The notes: generated by a model not told the origin, from the letters alone. 44,359 bases of DNA from Pseudarthrobacter sp. C4D7 (GCF_013359725.1 NZ_JABFMW010000031.1:1-44359); one strand, 5' to 3'. Shown: positions 7,560 to 17,782, numbered from the stretch's first letter. Made by a program: numbers and translations.

Positions 7560-8459
7560 CTACGCGGCGGTGGGCAGCACCAGGAGGTACCCGGCCGGAA
7601 GCCCGCTGCTCCAGCGCCGCGGTTCGCGGACCACGAACTGCGTGGCCAGCTGTTCCGGGGTCAGCAGTGCGTTCGGCGCAGGGGACGGCCCCCACTGCCC
7701 GCTGCCGTACGGATAGAGCGGATCCAGGACATGGATGCCGGTCACGGAGAAGTCGGCGAACTGCCGGGGATCACCCAGCGACTCAAAACCGCTCATCACC
7801 CAGGCATGCCGGCCACTCCACATGACCAGCCCCACTGGCCTGCCGGTCTCGGTAATGGCACGTGCCGCCGTCCGCACCGCTTCTTCATAGCCCGGGACGC
7901 TCACGACGGCGTACGGCCCCATGCCCGCTTCCGTCAGCACCTGCGCCCAGCCAAACGGATTGGCACCGTTGAACGAGTCGGATGACCGCGCCCTCGCCAT
8001 CTCCCACAGTTCGTTCTGCTGCGCGCGGTCAGCCCAGGTGCCGCCCCCGGTGTCATCGATCAGGTTGTGAGCCATCTGGATACTTGCGGCCACGCACCAG
8101 TCGAAGGTGTACTGCGGAACGAAGTCGCCTTCCCGGAACAGGTTGAGGGCGAACGGTTGGGGTACCGGCGCGGGCGCAGCGGCAGGAGCCGGCGCCGGCG
8201 CAGCGGTCGGGACGGGGGCAGGAGCGGCATCGGCTGCAGCGACGGCATCGGCCGCGCCCCCAGGGGAGCCTGCCGCGCCCGCAACGGGGGAGCCTGCCGC
8301 GCCCGCAGCGGTGGTGGCTGACGCGGCCGCGGTTGCCGCAGGCGGAGCGGCTGCGGCAACGGGCGACGCCGGGCCCCCGGCCACCCCGGGCGTGCATCCC
8401 GCCAGCGCTCCGGCCAGGGCAAGGAGCCAGGCCACAATCCGAAGGCAGGTGCCAGTCAT
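7560..8459 (-). CDS. Secreted lipoprotein with papain-like cysteine-peptidase-type domain
   Basis: A 299-residue exported protein. The N-terminus is a lipoprotein signal (basic start, hydrophobic AWLLALAGALAGC with lipobox Cys22). Residues ~25-100 are an Ala/Pro/Gly-rich low-complexity linker, probably wall-spanning. Residues ~100-299 form a globular domain with DWCVAASIQM (candidate catalytic Cys), GRHAWVMSGF (candidate His) and VLDPLYPYG (candidate Asp), the order Cys-His-Asp of papain-like or C39-like peptidases. The Gln normally upstream of the Cys may be in PQYTFDWC. The substrate is unknown. The start at 8459 has GGGAGG upstream. It is divergent from the glyoxylate operon, and the intergenic region carries that operon's promoter. 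Confidence 0.72.
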   Translation of the reverse strand: MTGTCLRIVAWLLALAGALAGCTPGVAGGPASPVAAAAPPAATAAASATTAAGAAGSPVAGAAGSPGGAADAVAAADAAPAPVPTAAPAPAPAAAPAPVPQPFALNLFREGDFVPQYTFDWCVAASIQMAHNLIDDTGGGTWADRAQQNELWEMARARSSDSFNGANPFGWAQVLTEAGMGPYAVVSVPGYEEAVRTAARAITETGRPVGLVMWSGRHAWVMSGFESLGDPRQFADFSVTGIHVLDPLYPYGSGQWGPSPAPNALLTPEQLATQFVVREPRRWSSGLPAGYLLVLPTAA

Positions 8460-8525
8460 GATCCCTCCCTGTCCGGTCCCGCGGCGCGGGCGTGCCTGCT
8501 ACCAGTCTCCCGCCCGCGCCTCCCC

Positions 8526-8591
8526 TTGACTACCCCACCCCACCTTCCCTACACTTTTCATAAAGCAGAATCTAAATTCCACAAAGCGGAA
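8526..8591 (+). promoter_or_regulatory. Promoter and tandem IclR-type operators of the hyi-glxR-gcl-glxK-allB operon
   Basis: A -35 element TTGACT (8526-8531) and -10 element TACACT (8550-8555) are separated by 18 bp. Directly after the -10 lie two 15-bp near-palindromes, TTTCATAAAGCAGAA (8556-8570) and TTCCACAAAGCGGAA (8577-8591), 21 bp centre to centre, so on one face of the helix. A protein bound here would cover the transcription start. The second box recurs almost exactly upstream of uraD (22214-22228). The TTCC-N-GGAA symmetry is typical of IclR-family sites, and an IclR gene lies at 23231. Confidence 0.72.
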
Positions 8592-8653
8592 ACGGCGAGG
8601 GTGCCGGGAAGCGAAGGAAGATAGATCCAAGCCCCTCCTCGGAAGGACCTACG

Positions 8654-9454
8654 ATGACGTACACAGTGAACTGCTCCATCCTCCTCACGGAGCTTCCCCT
8701 GCTCGAACGCCCCGCCGCCGCAAAGGCAGCCGGCTTCGACGCCGTTGAGTTCTGGTGGCCTTTCGAAACCTCCGTCCCGGCGGACAGCGAAATCACCAAG
8801 TTCGAGAACGCCATCACGGATGCAGGCGTCCAGCTCACCGGCCTGAACTTCAATGCCGGCAACATGCCCGGCGGCGACCGCGGCCTGGTTTCCTGGAAGG
8901 GACGCTGCTCGGAATTCAAGGACAACATCGACGTCGTGGCCGGCATCGGCGAGCGTCTCGGCTGCAAGGCCTTCAACGCCCTCTACGGCAACCGGCAGGA
9001 CGACTTCACCCCGGAAGAGCAGGATGAGCTGGCCGTCAAGAACCTCGCGGCCGCAGCCGAAGGCGTTGCCCGCATTGGCGGTACCGTCCTCCTCGAACCC
9101 GTCAGCGGCGCACCGAAGTACCCGCTCCTCACCGCTGATGACGCACTCAAGGTCATCGCCCGCGTCAAGGAGGAAACCGGCGCCGGAAACATCAAGCTCC
9201 TCGCCGACTTCTACCACCTTGCGGTCAACGGCGACGACGTCCAGAGCGTCATCGAAAACCATGCCAAGGACTTCGGCCACATCCAGATCGCTGACAACCC
9301 GGGCCGCGGCGCCCCCGGCACCGGCACCCTTCCGCTCGGCGAGTGGATCGCCCGCAGCCGCGAACTCGGCTACGAGGGCTACATCGGCCTCGAATACAAG
9401 GAACCGCAGGAAACGGCCTTCAGCTGGGCCATCCGCGAACACGCCGCACGCTGA
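8654..9454 (+). CDS. hyi: Hydroxypyruvate isomerase
   Basis: A 266-residue TIM-barrel isomerase that interconverts hydroxypyruvate and tartronate semialdehyde in the cytosol. It begins MTYTVNCSILLTELPLLERP and carries AAKAAGFDAVEFWWPF, LNFNAGNMPGGDRG, GNRQDDF, LLEPVS, LADFYHLAVNGDD, HIQIADNPGRGAPGTG and GLEYKEP. The Glu and Asp/His residues in these motifs match the metal and acid/base sites of the Hyi family. Length is normal. AAGGA lies six bases before the ATG. It is the first gene of the glyoxylate-use operon, and the operator pair sits about 60 bp upstream. Confidence 0.93.
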   Translation: MTYTVNCSILLTELPLLERPAAAKAAGFDAVEFWWPFETSVPADSEITKFENAITDAGVQLTGLNFNAGNMPGGDRGLVSWKGRCSEFKDNIDVVAGIGERLGCKAFNALYGNRQDDFTPEEQDELAVKNLAAAAEGVARIGGTVLLEPVSGAPKYPLLTADDALKVIARVKEETGAGNIKLLADFYHLAVNGDDVQSVIENHAKDFGHIQIADNPGRGAPGTGTLPLGEWIARSRELGYEGYIGLEYKEPQETAFSWAIREHAAR

Positions 9455-9505
9455 CCACCGCCGCGCACAGGCACCACCACCAAGACTTCAGGAAAGAGAA
9501 CCATC

Positions 9506-10384
9506 ATGAGCAACGTTGCAGTCATCGGACTCGGAATCATGGGCCTGCCCATGGCCATCAACCTGGTCAAGGCCGGCCACACCGTCACCGGCTTCAACCG
9601 CAGCCAGGACAAGATCGACAAACTGGTCTCCGAAGGCGGCCAGGGCGCCTCCAGCATCGCTGACGCTGTCAAAGAGGCCGACGTCGTCATCACCATGGTG
9701 CCGGACTCCCCCGACGTTGAGGGCGTTGTCAGCGGCAAGGACGGCGTTTTCGCCAACGCCAAGCAGGGAACCCTGTGGATCGATGCATCCAGCATCCGCC
9801 CCGACGTCGCGGTCCGCCTCTCTGAAGAAGCCCGCGAAGCCGGCATCCGTCCCCTCGACGCCCCGGTCTCCGGCGGCGAACAGGGCGCCATCGACGCCGT
9901 CCTGTCCATCATGGTCGGCGGCGATAAGGCAGACTTCGACGACGCCCAGGACGTCCTGAACGCGGTGGGCAAGACCATCGTCCACGTGGGCCCCTCCGGC
10001 TCCGGCCAGACGGTCAAGGCTGCCAACCAGCTGATCGTCGCCGTCAACATCGAGGTCCTCGGCGAAGCCGTCGCCTTCCTGGAGGCCTACGGCGTGGACA
10101 CCGACGCTGCCCTCAAGGTCCTCGGCGGCGGCCTGGCCGGCTCCAAGGTCCTGGAACAGAAGGGCCAGAAGATGCTGGACCGCAACTTCGACCCCGGCTT
10201 CCGCCTGGCCCTGCACCACAAGGACCTGGGCATCGTCACCGCAGCAGCCCGCGAAGCCAACGTCGCCATCCCCCTTGGCGCCGTCGCCGCCCAGCTCGTC
10301 GCCGCCACCGTCAACCAGGGCGACGGCGCACTGGACCACTCCGGACTCTTCAAGCAGGTCCTGCAGCTCAGCGGCAGGAAATAG
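9506..10384 (+). CDS. glxR: 2-hydroxy-3-oxopropionate (tartronate semialdehyde) reductase
   Basis: A 292-residue NAD(P)-dependent beta-hydroxyacid dehydrogenase that reduces tartronate semialdehyde to D-glycerate. It has the N-terminal Rossmann signature VIGLGIMGLPMAINLVKAGH, the substrate-binding DAPVSGGEQGA loop and the catalytic-lysine helix GSGQTVKAANQ, followed by the C-terminal helical domain (HHKDLGIVTAAA). Length is that of GarR/GlxR. It lies 51 bases after hyi with an AGGAAAG site before the ATG, so the same transcript is likely. The gene name follows the glyoxylate context; garR-type enzymes catalyse the same reaction. Confidence 0.92.
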   Translation: MSNVAVIGLGIMGLPMAINLVKAGHTVTGFNRSQDKIDKLVSEGGQGASSIADAVKEADVVITMVPDSPDVEGVVSGKDGVFANAKQGTLWIDASSIRPDVAVRLSEEAREAGIRPLDAPVSGGEQGAIDAVLSIMVGGDKADFDDAQDVLNAVGKTIVHVGPSGSGQTVKAANQLIVAVNIEVLGEAVAFLEAYGVDTDAALKVLGGGLAGSKVLEQKGQKMLDRNFDPGFRLALHHKDLGIVTAAAREANVAIPLGAVAAQLVAATVNQGDGALDHSGLFKQVLQLSGRK

Positions 10385-10440
10385 GACAGGCCGCACAACC
10401 AGGCCCGGCGCTCAGGCGCCCGAACAACACCGGCGAGGCC

Positions 10441-10468
10441 CCGCCGTCGTGCACCACAACGACGGCGG
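10441..10468 (+). other. Intercistronic hairpin between glxR and gcl
   Basis: A 10-bp perfect stem (CCGCCGTCGT and its complement at 10459-10468) with an 8-base loop lies in the 135-base gap, the longest inside the operon. No T-run follows, so it is more likely an RNA-processing or partial-attenuation element than a full terminator. Confidence 0.45.
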
Positions 10469-10519
10469 TCCCTCCAGCACACCCAAAAACAGACTTTCCA
10501 AGCTTTCAAGGAGCACCCC

Positions 10520-12310
<1,791 letters not shown>

Positions 12311-12312
12311 CC

Positions 12313-13506
12313 ATGCGCATCGTGATCGCCCCGGACAAGTTCAAGGGATCGCTGTCGGCTCCGGAGGTGTGCAGCCATCTGGAAAAGGGCCTGCAGCGCG
12401 GGGCCGGCGGCAACCTTGACGTGGTCCGGATTCCGGTGGCCGACGGCGGCGAGGGCACCCTCGACGCCGCCGTCGGCTCCGGTTTCACCCGCCGCACGGC
12501 AACGGTTACCGGGCCAACCGGGCAGCCGGTGCAGGCGGACTTCGCAGTCCGCGGGCACGAGGCCGTCATTGAAATGGCGACCGCATCCGGCCTGGCCCTG
12601 GTGCCAAACGTCCGCAAGTCCGGCCGGCCGGACCCGTCGGACGCCGCCACCGCCAGCAGCCTGGGTACGGGCCAGCTCATCCGGGCTGCGCTGGATGCGG
12701 GCTGCCGGCGCATCATCCTCGGCGTGGGCGGCAGCGCCAATACCGACGGCGGCGCCGGGCTCCTGCAGGGCCTGGGCGCCAGGTTCTTGGACAGCAGGAA
12801 CAACGAACTTCCCGCCGGCGGGGCTGCGCTGGCCAACCTGCACAGCATCGACTTCACCGAGTTCGAACCCCGTTTGGTGGACACCCGCTTCGTGCTGGCA
12901 TCCGATGTCGACAACCCGCTGCTCGGCGCCCAGGGCGCCGCGGCGGTGTTCGGTCCGCAAAAGGGCGCCGCACCACAAGACGTCGGCATGCTCGACGCCG
13001 CCCTGGCCAGGTTTGTCGAAGTCCTGGCCAGGGAAATCGGATTCCGCGCCGTCAAGGCCGCCGAGGCTCCCGGAGCCGGGGCAGCCGGCGGCGTGGGCTA
13101 CGCCGCCATCGCAGTACTGGCCGCAACCCGCCGGCCAGGCATCGACGTCGTCCTGGAATTCACGGGGCTGGCGGAGCGCCTGGCCGGCGCCGACCTGGTG
13201 ATCACCGGCGAAGGCAGCCTGGACGAACAGAGCCTCCTGGGCAAGACCCCGATGGGTGTTGCCCGCGCCGCGGCAGCCCAGGGTGTGCCGGTCATCGCCG
13301 TGTGCGGCCGGTCCACCCTGGAGCCGGGCCAGGCGGCGGCTGCAGGATTCGAGGATGTCCATGCTTTGACGTCGCTCGAAACCGATGTAAACAGGTGCAT
13401 AGCAGAGGCAGGGCCGCTGCTGGAGCAGCTGGGCACCCACATCAGCGCGGGATTGGCGGCCAACAGGCCTGCCGCCGCAAGTACCAAGGAGGACCTCCGT
13501 GTCTGA
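12313..13506 (+). CDS. glxK: Glycerate kinase (GlxK/GarK type)
   Basis: A 397-residue kinase that phosphorylates D-glycerate, the last step from glyoxylate into central metabolism. Family motifs are the N-terminal IAPDKFKGSLSAPEV, VADGGEGTLDA, ATASGLALV, the glycine-rich GVGGSANTDGGAG, and GAAGGVGYAA. Length is slightly above the usual 375-385 because of a C-terminal tail. It starts two bases after the gcl stop and its last eight bases overlap the allB start, so translation is probably coupled. The ATG has no strong ribosome binding site, which fits coupling. Confidence 0.93.
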   Translation: MRIVIAPDKFKGSLSAPEVCSHLEKGLQRGAGGNLDVVRIPVADGGEGTLDAAVGSGFTRRTATVTGPTGQPVQADFAVRGHEAVIEMATASGLALVPNVRKSGRPDPSDAATASSLGTGQLIRAALDAGCRRIILGVGGSANTDGGAGLLQGLGARFLDSRNNELPAGGAALANLHSIDFTEFEPRLVDTRFVLASDVDNPLLGAQGAAAVFGPQKGAAPQDVGMLDAALARFVEVLAREIGFRAVKAAEAPGAGAAGGVGYAAIAVLAATRRPGIDVVLEFTGLAERLAGADLVITGEGSLDEQSLLGKTPMGVARAAAAQGVPVIAVCGRSTLEPGQAAAAGFEDVHALTSLETDVNRCIAEAGPLLEQLGTHISAGLAANRPAAASTKEDLRV

Positions 13507-14842
13507 AGAACGTTTTGACCTCGTCATCCGGGGCCGGCGCATCCTGACCACCGCCGGCATCGCACCCCGTGAGGTTGGTGTCCGCGGCGGCAAGATCGTG
13601 GCCATCGAGCCCCTCGGCAACGGCCTGGCCGGCACGGAAATCATCGAGCTGGCCGACGACGAAACCCTGCTGCCCGGCCTGGTGGACACCCACGTCCACG
13701 TCAACGAGCCCGGCCGCACCGAGTGGGAGGGCTTCGCCTCCGCCACCCGTGCCGCCGCGGCCGGCGGCGTGACCACCATCATCGACATGCCGCTGAACTC
13801 CGTTCCGCCCACCACCACCGTGGATAACCTCAAGCTCAAGCGCGAGGTGGCCGAGGACCAGGCCTTCATCGATGTCGGGTTCTGGGGCGGCGCCATCCCG
13901 GGCAACAAGGCGGACCTCCGCCCACTGCACGACGAAGGCGTTTTCGGCTTCAAGTGCTTCCTCCTGCACTCCGGCGTGGACGAGTTTCCGCACCTGGACG
14001 CGGACGAGATGGAAGAGGACATGGCTGAGCTGAAGTCCTTCGACTCGCTCATGATCGTCCATGCCGAGGACTCACACGCCATTGACCGGGCACCCCATCC
14101 CGGGGGCGACCACTACGAAACCTTCCTCGCTTCCCGCCCCCGCGGTGCCGAGAACAAGGCCATCGCCGAGGTCATCGAACGGGCCCGCTGGACCGGTGCG
14201 CGTGCGCACATCCTGCACCTGTCGTCGTCGGATGCGCTGCCCATGATCGCCAGCGCCAAGCGCGACGGCGTCAAGCTCACCGTGGAGACGTGCCCGCACT
14301 ACCTGACGCTCATGGCGGAGGAAATTCCGGACGGCGCCACCGCGTACAAGTGCTGCCCGCCCATCCGGGAAGCGTCCAACCGGGAGCTGCTGTGGCAGGG
14401 CCTGCAGGACGGCACCATCGACTGCATCGTCTCGGACCACTCCCCGTCCACGCTGGACCTCAAGGACCTGGAGAACGGCGACTTCGCCGTGGCCTGGGGC
14501 GGCGTTTCGTCCCTGCAGCTGGGTCTCTCCCTGATCTGGAGCGAGGCTGGGCACCGTGGCATCCCGCTGGAACAAGTGGTGTCCTGGATGGCGGAGAAGC
14601 CCGCCAACCTGGCCCGGCTCACCACCAAGGGCCAGCTGGCACTGGGCTACGACGCCGACTTCGCCGTCTTCGCCCCGGACGAGGCCTTCGTGGTGGACGT
14701 GTCAAAGCTGAAGCACAAGAACCCCATCACCCCTTACGACGGCAAGGCCCTGTCCGGTGTTGTGCGCAAAACCTTCCTCCGCGGCACCGTAGTGGACGGC
14801 CAGACCCCCACGGGCAAGCTGATCCGCCGCGGCGGCGTATAA
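13499..14842 (+). CDS. allB: Allantoinase
   Basis: A 447-residue amidohydrolase-superfamily enzyme that opens the hydantoin ring of allantoin to allantoate. Motifs in order: GLVDTHVHVNEPGRTEWEGF (metal-binding HxH plus the substrate-loop Arg), MPLNSVPPTT, GFKCFLLHSG (the Lys expected to be carboxylated and to bridge the metals), HAED, HILHLSS, VETCPHYL, and the catalytic Asp in SDHSPST. The GTG at 13499 has AAGGAGG upstream inside the preceding gene, with which it overlaps by eight bases. In E. coli, allantoinase and the glyoxylate genes also share a regulon. No allantoate-degrading enzyme is seen in the window. Confidence 0.93.
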   Translation: MSEERFDLVIRGRRILTTAGIAPREVGVRGGKIVAIEPLGNGLAGTEIIELADDETLLPGLVDTHVHVNEPGRTEWEGFASATRAAAAGGVTTIIDMPLNSVPPTTTVDNLKLKREVAEDQAFIDVGFWGGAIPGNKADLRPLHDEGVFGFKCFLLHSGVDEFPHLDADEMEEDMAELKSFDSLMIVHAEDSHAIDRAPHPGGDHYETFLASRPRGAENKAIAEVIERARWTGARAHILHLSSSDALPMIASAKRDGVKLTVETCPHYLTLMAEEIPDGATAYKCCPPIREASNRELLWQGLQDGTIDCIVSDHSPSTLDLKDLENGDFAVAWGGVSSLQLGLSLIWSEAGHRGIPLEQVVSWMAEKPANLARLTTKGQLALGYDADFAVFAPDEAFVVDVSKLKHKNPITPYDGKALSGVVRKTFLRGTVVDGQTPTGKLIRRGGV

Positions 14843-14851
14843 GGACGCGCC

Positions 14852-15520
14852 ATGGCAGTGGAAGCCCATCATCCAAGGACGGCGGGTCCGCACCCGCTCC
14901 CCCACCGGGCCCCCGTACGGCGTGCCACCGCGCACGGGCTGGCCCTGTGGGTGGTGCCGGCCGAAGGGACCAGCCCGGAAGTCCTGCGCCACGCCGCGCA
15001 AATGGTCCTCGCCAGGGCCCTCGAAACTGCTCCGGAGGCGGAAGTCCATTGGCCTGCCGCCGGAGCCCCCACGTCCGGGGTCTCCGCCAGCGTGGAAGGA
15101 GCCGCAGCCGACTCCTCTCGCGCCCCTTCCACGGCGGAGGACCCCGGCGCAACCGGAACCGACGGCGGCACCCGCCTGCCGCCGTCGGCCGGCCCCGTCA
15201 GCAGGGTCGCCGTGGACCTCGCCGCCGACTCCGTCCTGCTGGACGGCAGGCCGGTGGCGCTGACCGGCGTCGAATACAAAGTGCTGCGCTACCTGGTGAC
15301 CCATCTGTCCCGCACAGTGGGCCGCGAGGAACTGCAGGAATTCCTGGAGGCCCTGGATTTCCCCGGCGCCACCGCCCGCTCCATCGACGTCTACGTGGGA
15401 CGGATCCGCAAAAAACTGGGCAACGCCCGCCACGCTGTGGCCACCGTGCGCGGCGGCGGATACCAGTTCATAGCGGGCCCGCACGCGGCCGTTCGGGGTC
15501 CGGCGGAATACTGCATATGA
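14852..15520 (+). CDS. Winged-helix (OmpR/PhoB-type) DNA-binding protein
   Basis: A 222-residue protein. Residues ~1-60 contain a short ordered segment (HGLALWVVPAEGTSPEVLRHAA), ~65-115 are low-complexity Ala/Ser/Pro, and ~118-215 form a trans_reg_C winged-helix domain: VAVDLAADSVLLDGRPVALT, EYKVLRYLVTHLSRTVGREEL, SIDVYVGRIRKKLG, and the wing VRGGGYQF. There is no receiver domain with a phosphoacceptor Asp, so it is an orphan DNA-binding protein and not a complete response regulator. It starts nine bases after allB and is probably cotranscribed with the glyoxylate operon. Its targets are unknown. Confidence 0.82.
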   Translation: MAVEAHHPRTAGPHPLPHRAPVRRATAHGLALWVVPAEGTSPEVLRHAAQMVLARALETAPEAEVHWPAAGAPTSGVSASVEGAAADSSRAPSTAEDPGATGTDGGTRLPPSAGPVSRVAVDLAADSVLLDGRPVALTGVEYKVLRYLVTHLSRTVGREELQEFLEALDFPGATARSIDVYVGRIRKKLGNARHAVATVRGGGYQFIAGPHAAVRGPAEYCI

Positions 15521-15601
15521 CGCGATGGTTTGTATCACTAAGCGGCAACCCGCTTCACTTGATGTTTGGCCATCACTGACCGAGTCTTACAAAGGAACGC
15601 C

Positions 15602-16081
15602 ATGAGCCCCACCCTGACCACCAAGCTTCAGCCCGGCACGCCGGCTCCTGAGTTCACCCTTCGGGACGCCCAGGGCCGCGAGACCTCTCTGGCTGATTAC
15701 CGTGGCAAGAACGTCATTGTCTACTTCTACCCGAAGGCGGCAACCCCCGGCTGCACCACCGAGGCCTGCGATTTCCGCGACAGCCTGGCTTCCCTGCAGG
15801 GCAAGGGCTACGAGGTAGTGGGTATCTCCCCCGATGCCCAGGAAGCCCTGGCCGGCTTCAGCGGCGATTTCTCCCTCACCTTCCCCCTGCTCTCCGACCC
15901 CGACCACGCAGTTGCCCTGGCCTACGGCGCCTGGGGCGAAAAGCTGGTCCACGGTGAAATCCACGAGGGCATCGTCCGCTCCACGGTTGTGGTGGACCCC
16001 GAAGGAAACGTCACCCTGGCCCAGTACCAGGTGCAGGCGGACGGCCACGTCTCCCGCCTCAAGGAAGCCCTGGGTCTCTAG
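15602..16081 (+). CDS. bcp: Thioredoxin-dependent peroxiredoxin, BCP family
   Basis: A 159-residue cytosolic thiol peroxidase that reduces H2O2 and organic hydroperoxides. FYPKAATPGCTTEACDFRD contains the peroxidatic Cys51 and, five residues on, Cys56 as resolving Cys, the atypical two-Cys arrangement of BCP/PrxQ. PAPEFTLRDAQGRETSLADYRG and VGISPDAQEALAGF are further family segments. The ATG at 15602 is preceded by AAAGGA. An ATA-led upstream extension has no support. A strong terminator follows the stop. Confidence 0.94.
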   Translation: MSPTLTTKLQPGTPAPEFTLRDAQGRETSLADYRGKNVIVYFYPKAATPGCTTEACDFRDSLASLQGKGYEVVGISPDAQEALAGFSGDFSLTFPLLSDPDHAVALAYGAWGEKLVHGEIHEGIVRSTVVVDPEGNVTLAQYQVQADGHVSRLKEALGL

Positions 16082-16110
16082 AACCCGCCACCACTTCCTG
16101 CAGCATTTCC

Positions 16111-16147
16111 CCGGACGCCCCGGCACTTACTGTGCCGGGGCGTCCGG
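16111..16147. terminator. Terminator hairpin shared by bcp and the convergent MFS gene
   Basis: A perfect 16-bp inverted repeat (arms 16111-16126 and 16132-16147, loop TTACT) lies 30 bases after the bcp stop and 3 bases beyond the stop of the minus-strand MFS gene. Its position between two converging genes suggests a bidirectional terminator, although T-runs are poor on both sides. Confidence 0.75.
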
Positions 16148-16150
16148 TGT

Positions 16151-17530
16151 TCAACCCCCGGCCACCTGCGCATACGATGCCGACACCCGGCGGTAGACAG
16201 GGGCCAGGAAGGCCAGCAGGGCCGCCGCGACCATGATGATCCCGGCCACCAGGAACACCAGGGCGATGCCTCGCGACGTGCCCTCCCCCAGCAGGGGTGC
16301 CAGGAGGGCGGCGCCGTCCGCCGACCGTGCGAACGGGATGATCCAGAATTGGGCAATGGGTGCCACCATGAACGCCGTGACCGGTGCCGCTGCGGACTCG
16401 AAGGCCATGGCGAAGCCAAACACGCGTCCCTGCCGTTCCAGGGGAACCACCCGCTGGATGACGGTCTGTTCTGCCGCCTCCACGAAGGGCACCAGCACCA
16501 GGTACAGCCAGATTCCCAGGATGTAGAGCCACGCCCACTCCCGCAGGGTGAAGACCGCCCCCAGCACGCCCATGGCTGCCACCGCGAGCAGCAGGGTGCG
16601 CAGCGGGTTGGCACCGAGCCCGAACTTCCCGATCAGGGCGCCGCCGAGGATGAACCCGGTGGAACCCAGCGCAAAGACGGCGCCCCACATCTCCACCGAA
16701 AACATCTCCAGCCCGTACGGATCCATGAGCGCCATGTAGACGCCGCCGATGAAGTTGTTGAAGGTGGAAAACAGGATCAGCGCGAACAGCCCCGGGATGG
16801 CCAGCACGGCAGTGAAGGATCCCCGCAGGTCGAACTTGCCGTGGGCATCGGTTGCCGCCACCTGCAGTTCCTCCGGCATTCGGAGGGCCAGCAGGTGCGC
16901 GAAGGCCACGGCCGTGAGCACCAGTGCGACGGCGATGGTCCAGCCCATGCCGAGCAATCCGATGGACAGGCCGGACAGCAGGGAGGTGACGATGAACATC
17001 AGGCCCTGCACCATCCCCACCAATCCGTTGGCATTTGCCCGCCGCTCCGGCTCGATGAGGATGGTCACCGTGGTGGACAGGGCGATGTTCCGCATGTTTT
17101 CCACCACTGCACCGGCCAGGATGATCACCGTGAAGATCCAGAACCACGGCCGCCCCAGGTCCAGCAGGGCGGAGGCAGGGGTCAGCAGGAACATCACCCC
17201 GGACAGCACGAACATCACCAGGGTGAAGGCTGCCGCGAACCGCATCACGGCAAGCTTCCGGTAGCGGTCCACAAATGTGCCGAAGCTGACGCTGGACAAG
17301 GCAATCAGCAGCATGTAGGCACCGCCCACCACCCCTGTGGCAATAACGTTGCGCGTCTCCAGGTACAGCCAGAACGTCAAGGCGAACCACAGGTAGCTGG
17401 TGGTGATGTTCGCCAGCGCGGTATTGACCAGGATTCCGGCAAAGGTCCTGGACCGTTCAGCCGGCGTCCGCAAGGGGGCTGCCACGGTATCCGGATCCAC
17501 GGCAGCGCTGCCCGGTTCCTGCTGGGTCAT
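16151..17530 (-). CDS. MFS transporter (efflux type)
   Basis: A 459-residue permease with about 12 membrane segments. Segment 1 lies near ILVNTALANITTSYLWFALTF, the loop 2-3 signature is FGTFVDRYRKLAVMR (a form of G-x-x-x-D-R-x-x-R), and a hydrophilic break of about 35 residues (LRMPEELQVAATDAHGKFDLR) separates the halves. The layout resembles drug or macrolide exporters of the MFS, but no substrate motif can be recognised. The ATG at 17530 lacks a clear Shine-Dalgarno sequence. It is probably monocistronic and converges on bcp. Confidence 0.8.
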   Translation of the reverse strand: MTQQEPGSAAVDPDTVAAPLRTPAERSRTFAGILVNTALANITTSYLWFALTFWLYLETRNVIATGVVGGAYMLLIALSSVSFGTFVDRYRKLAVMRFAAAFTLVMFVLSGVMFLLTPASALLDLGRPWFWIFTVIILAGAVVENMRNIALSTTVTILIEPERRANANGLVGMVQGLMFIVTSLLSGLSIGLLGMGWTIAVALVLTAVAFAHLLALRMPEELQVAATDAHGKFDLRGSFTAVLAIPGLFALILFSTFNNFIGGVYMALMDPYGLEMFSVEMWGAVFALGSTGFILGGALIGKFGLGANPLRTLLLAVAAMGVLGAVFTLREWAWLYILGIWLYLVLVPFVEAAEQTVIQRVVPLERQGRVFGFAMAFESAAAPVTAFMVAPIAQFWIIPFARSADGAALLAPLLGEGTSRGIALVFLVAGIIMVAAALLAFLAPVYRRVSASYAQVAGG

Positions 17531-17614
17531 GCGTCCCAGTGTAGTGAGGGGCAGCAGGCGCCAACAGGGTGGAAGCAGGACCGGGCGGCAGTCCGGTCCG
17601 GTGGGGTGGGCGGT

Positions 17615-17731
17615 CTATTTCCGGCGCCAGTATTTGCCCCAGTCGATTTCCATGGCCCACAACGCAAGCAGCAACGCGTCCATGGTCATGAGTCCTGCCA
17701 TCAGGTACGACCAGCCCAGCAACAAACTCAC
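17615..17731 (-). CDS. Candidate small membrane protein, 38 residues
   Basis: A short reading frame starts with GTG at 17731, has AGGAG six bases upstream (complement of 17738-17742), and ends at TAG 17615-17617. The product starts MSLLLGWSYLMAGLMTMDAL, continues with LLALWAMEIDW and ends GKYWRRK. That is one hydrophobic helix of about 25 residues with a basic cytoplasmic-type tail, as in many bacterial single-pass small proteins. It fills an otherwise empty 250-bp gap. It is too short for composition tests to be decisive. The near-ideal ribosome binding site and the amphipathic-free hydrophobic core followed by KYWRRK argue for a real gene. Confidence 0.5.
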   Translation of the reverse strand: MSLLLGWSYLMAGLMTMDALLLALWAMEIDWGKYWRRK

Positions 17732-17782
17732 AACAATCTCCTGACTATCCCCCAGCCAATCGATTGCTGCTAAGTGTGGCAC

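Noticed and set aside
16349..17773. 474-codon + strand frame across the MFS exporter
   Set aside because: It is rich in Gly/His/Gln/Asp with no motif, antisense to a clear 12-segment transporter.
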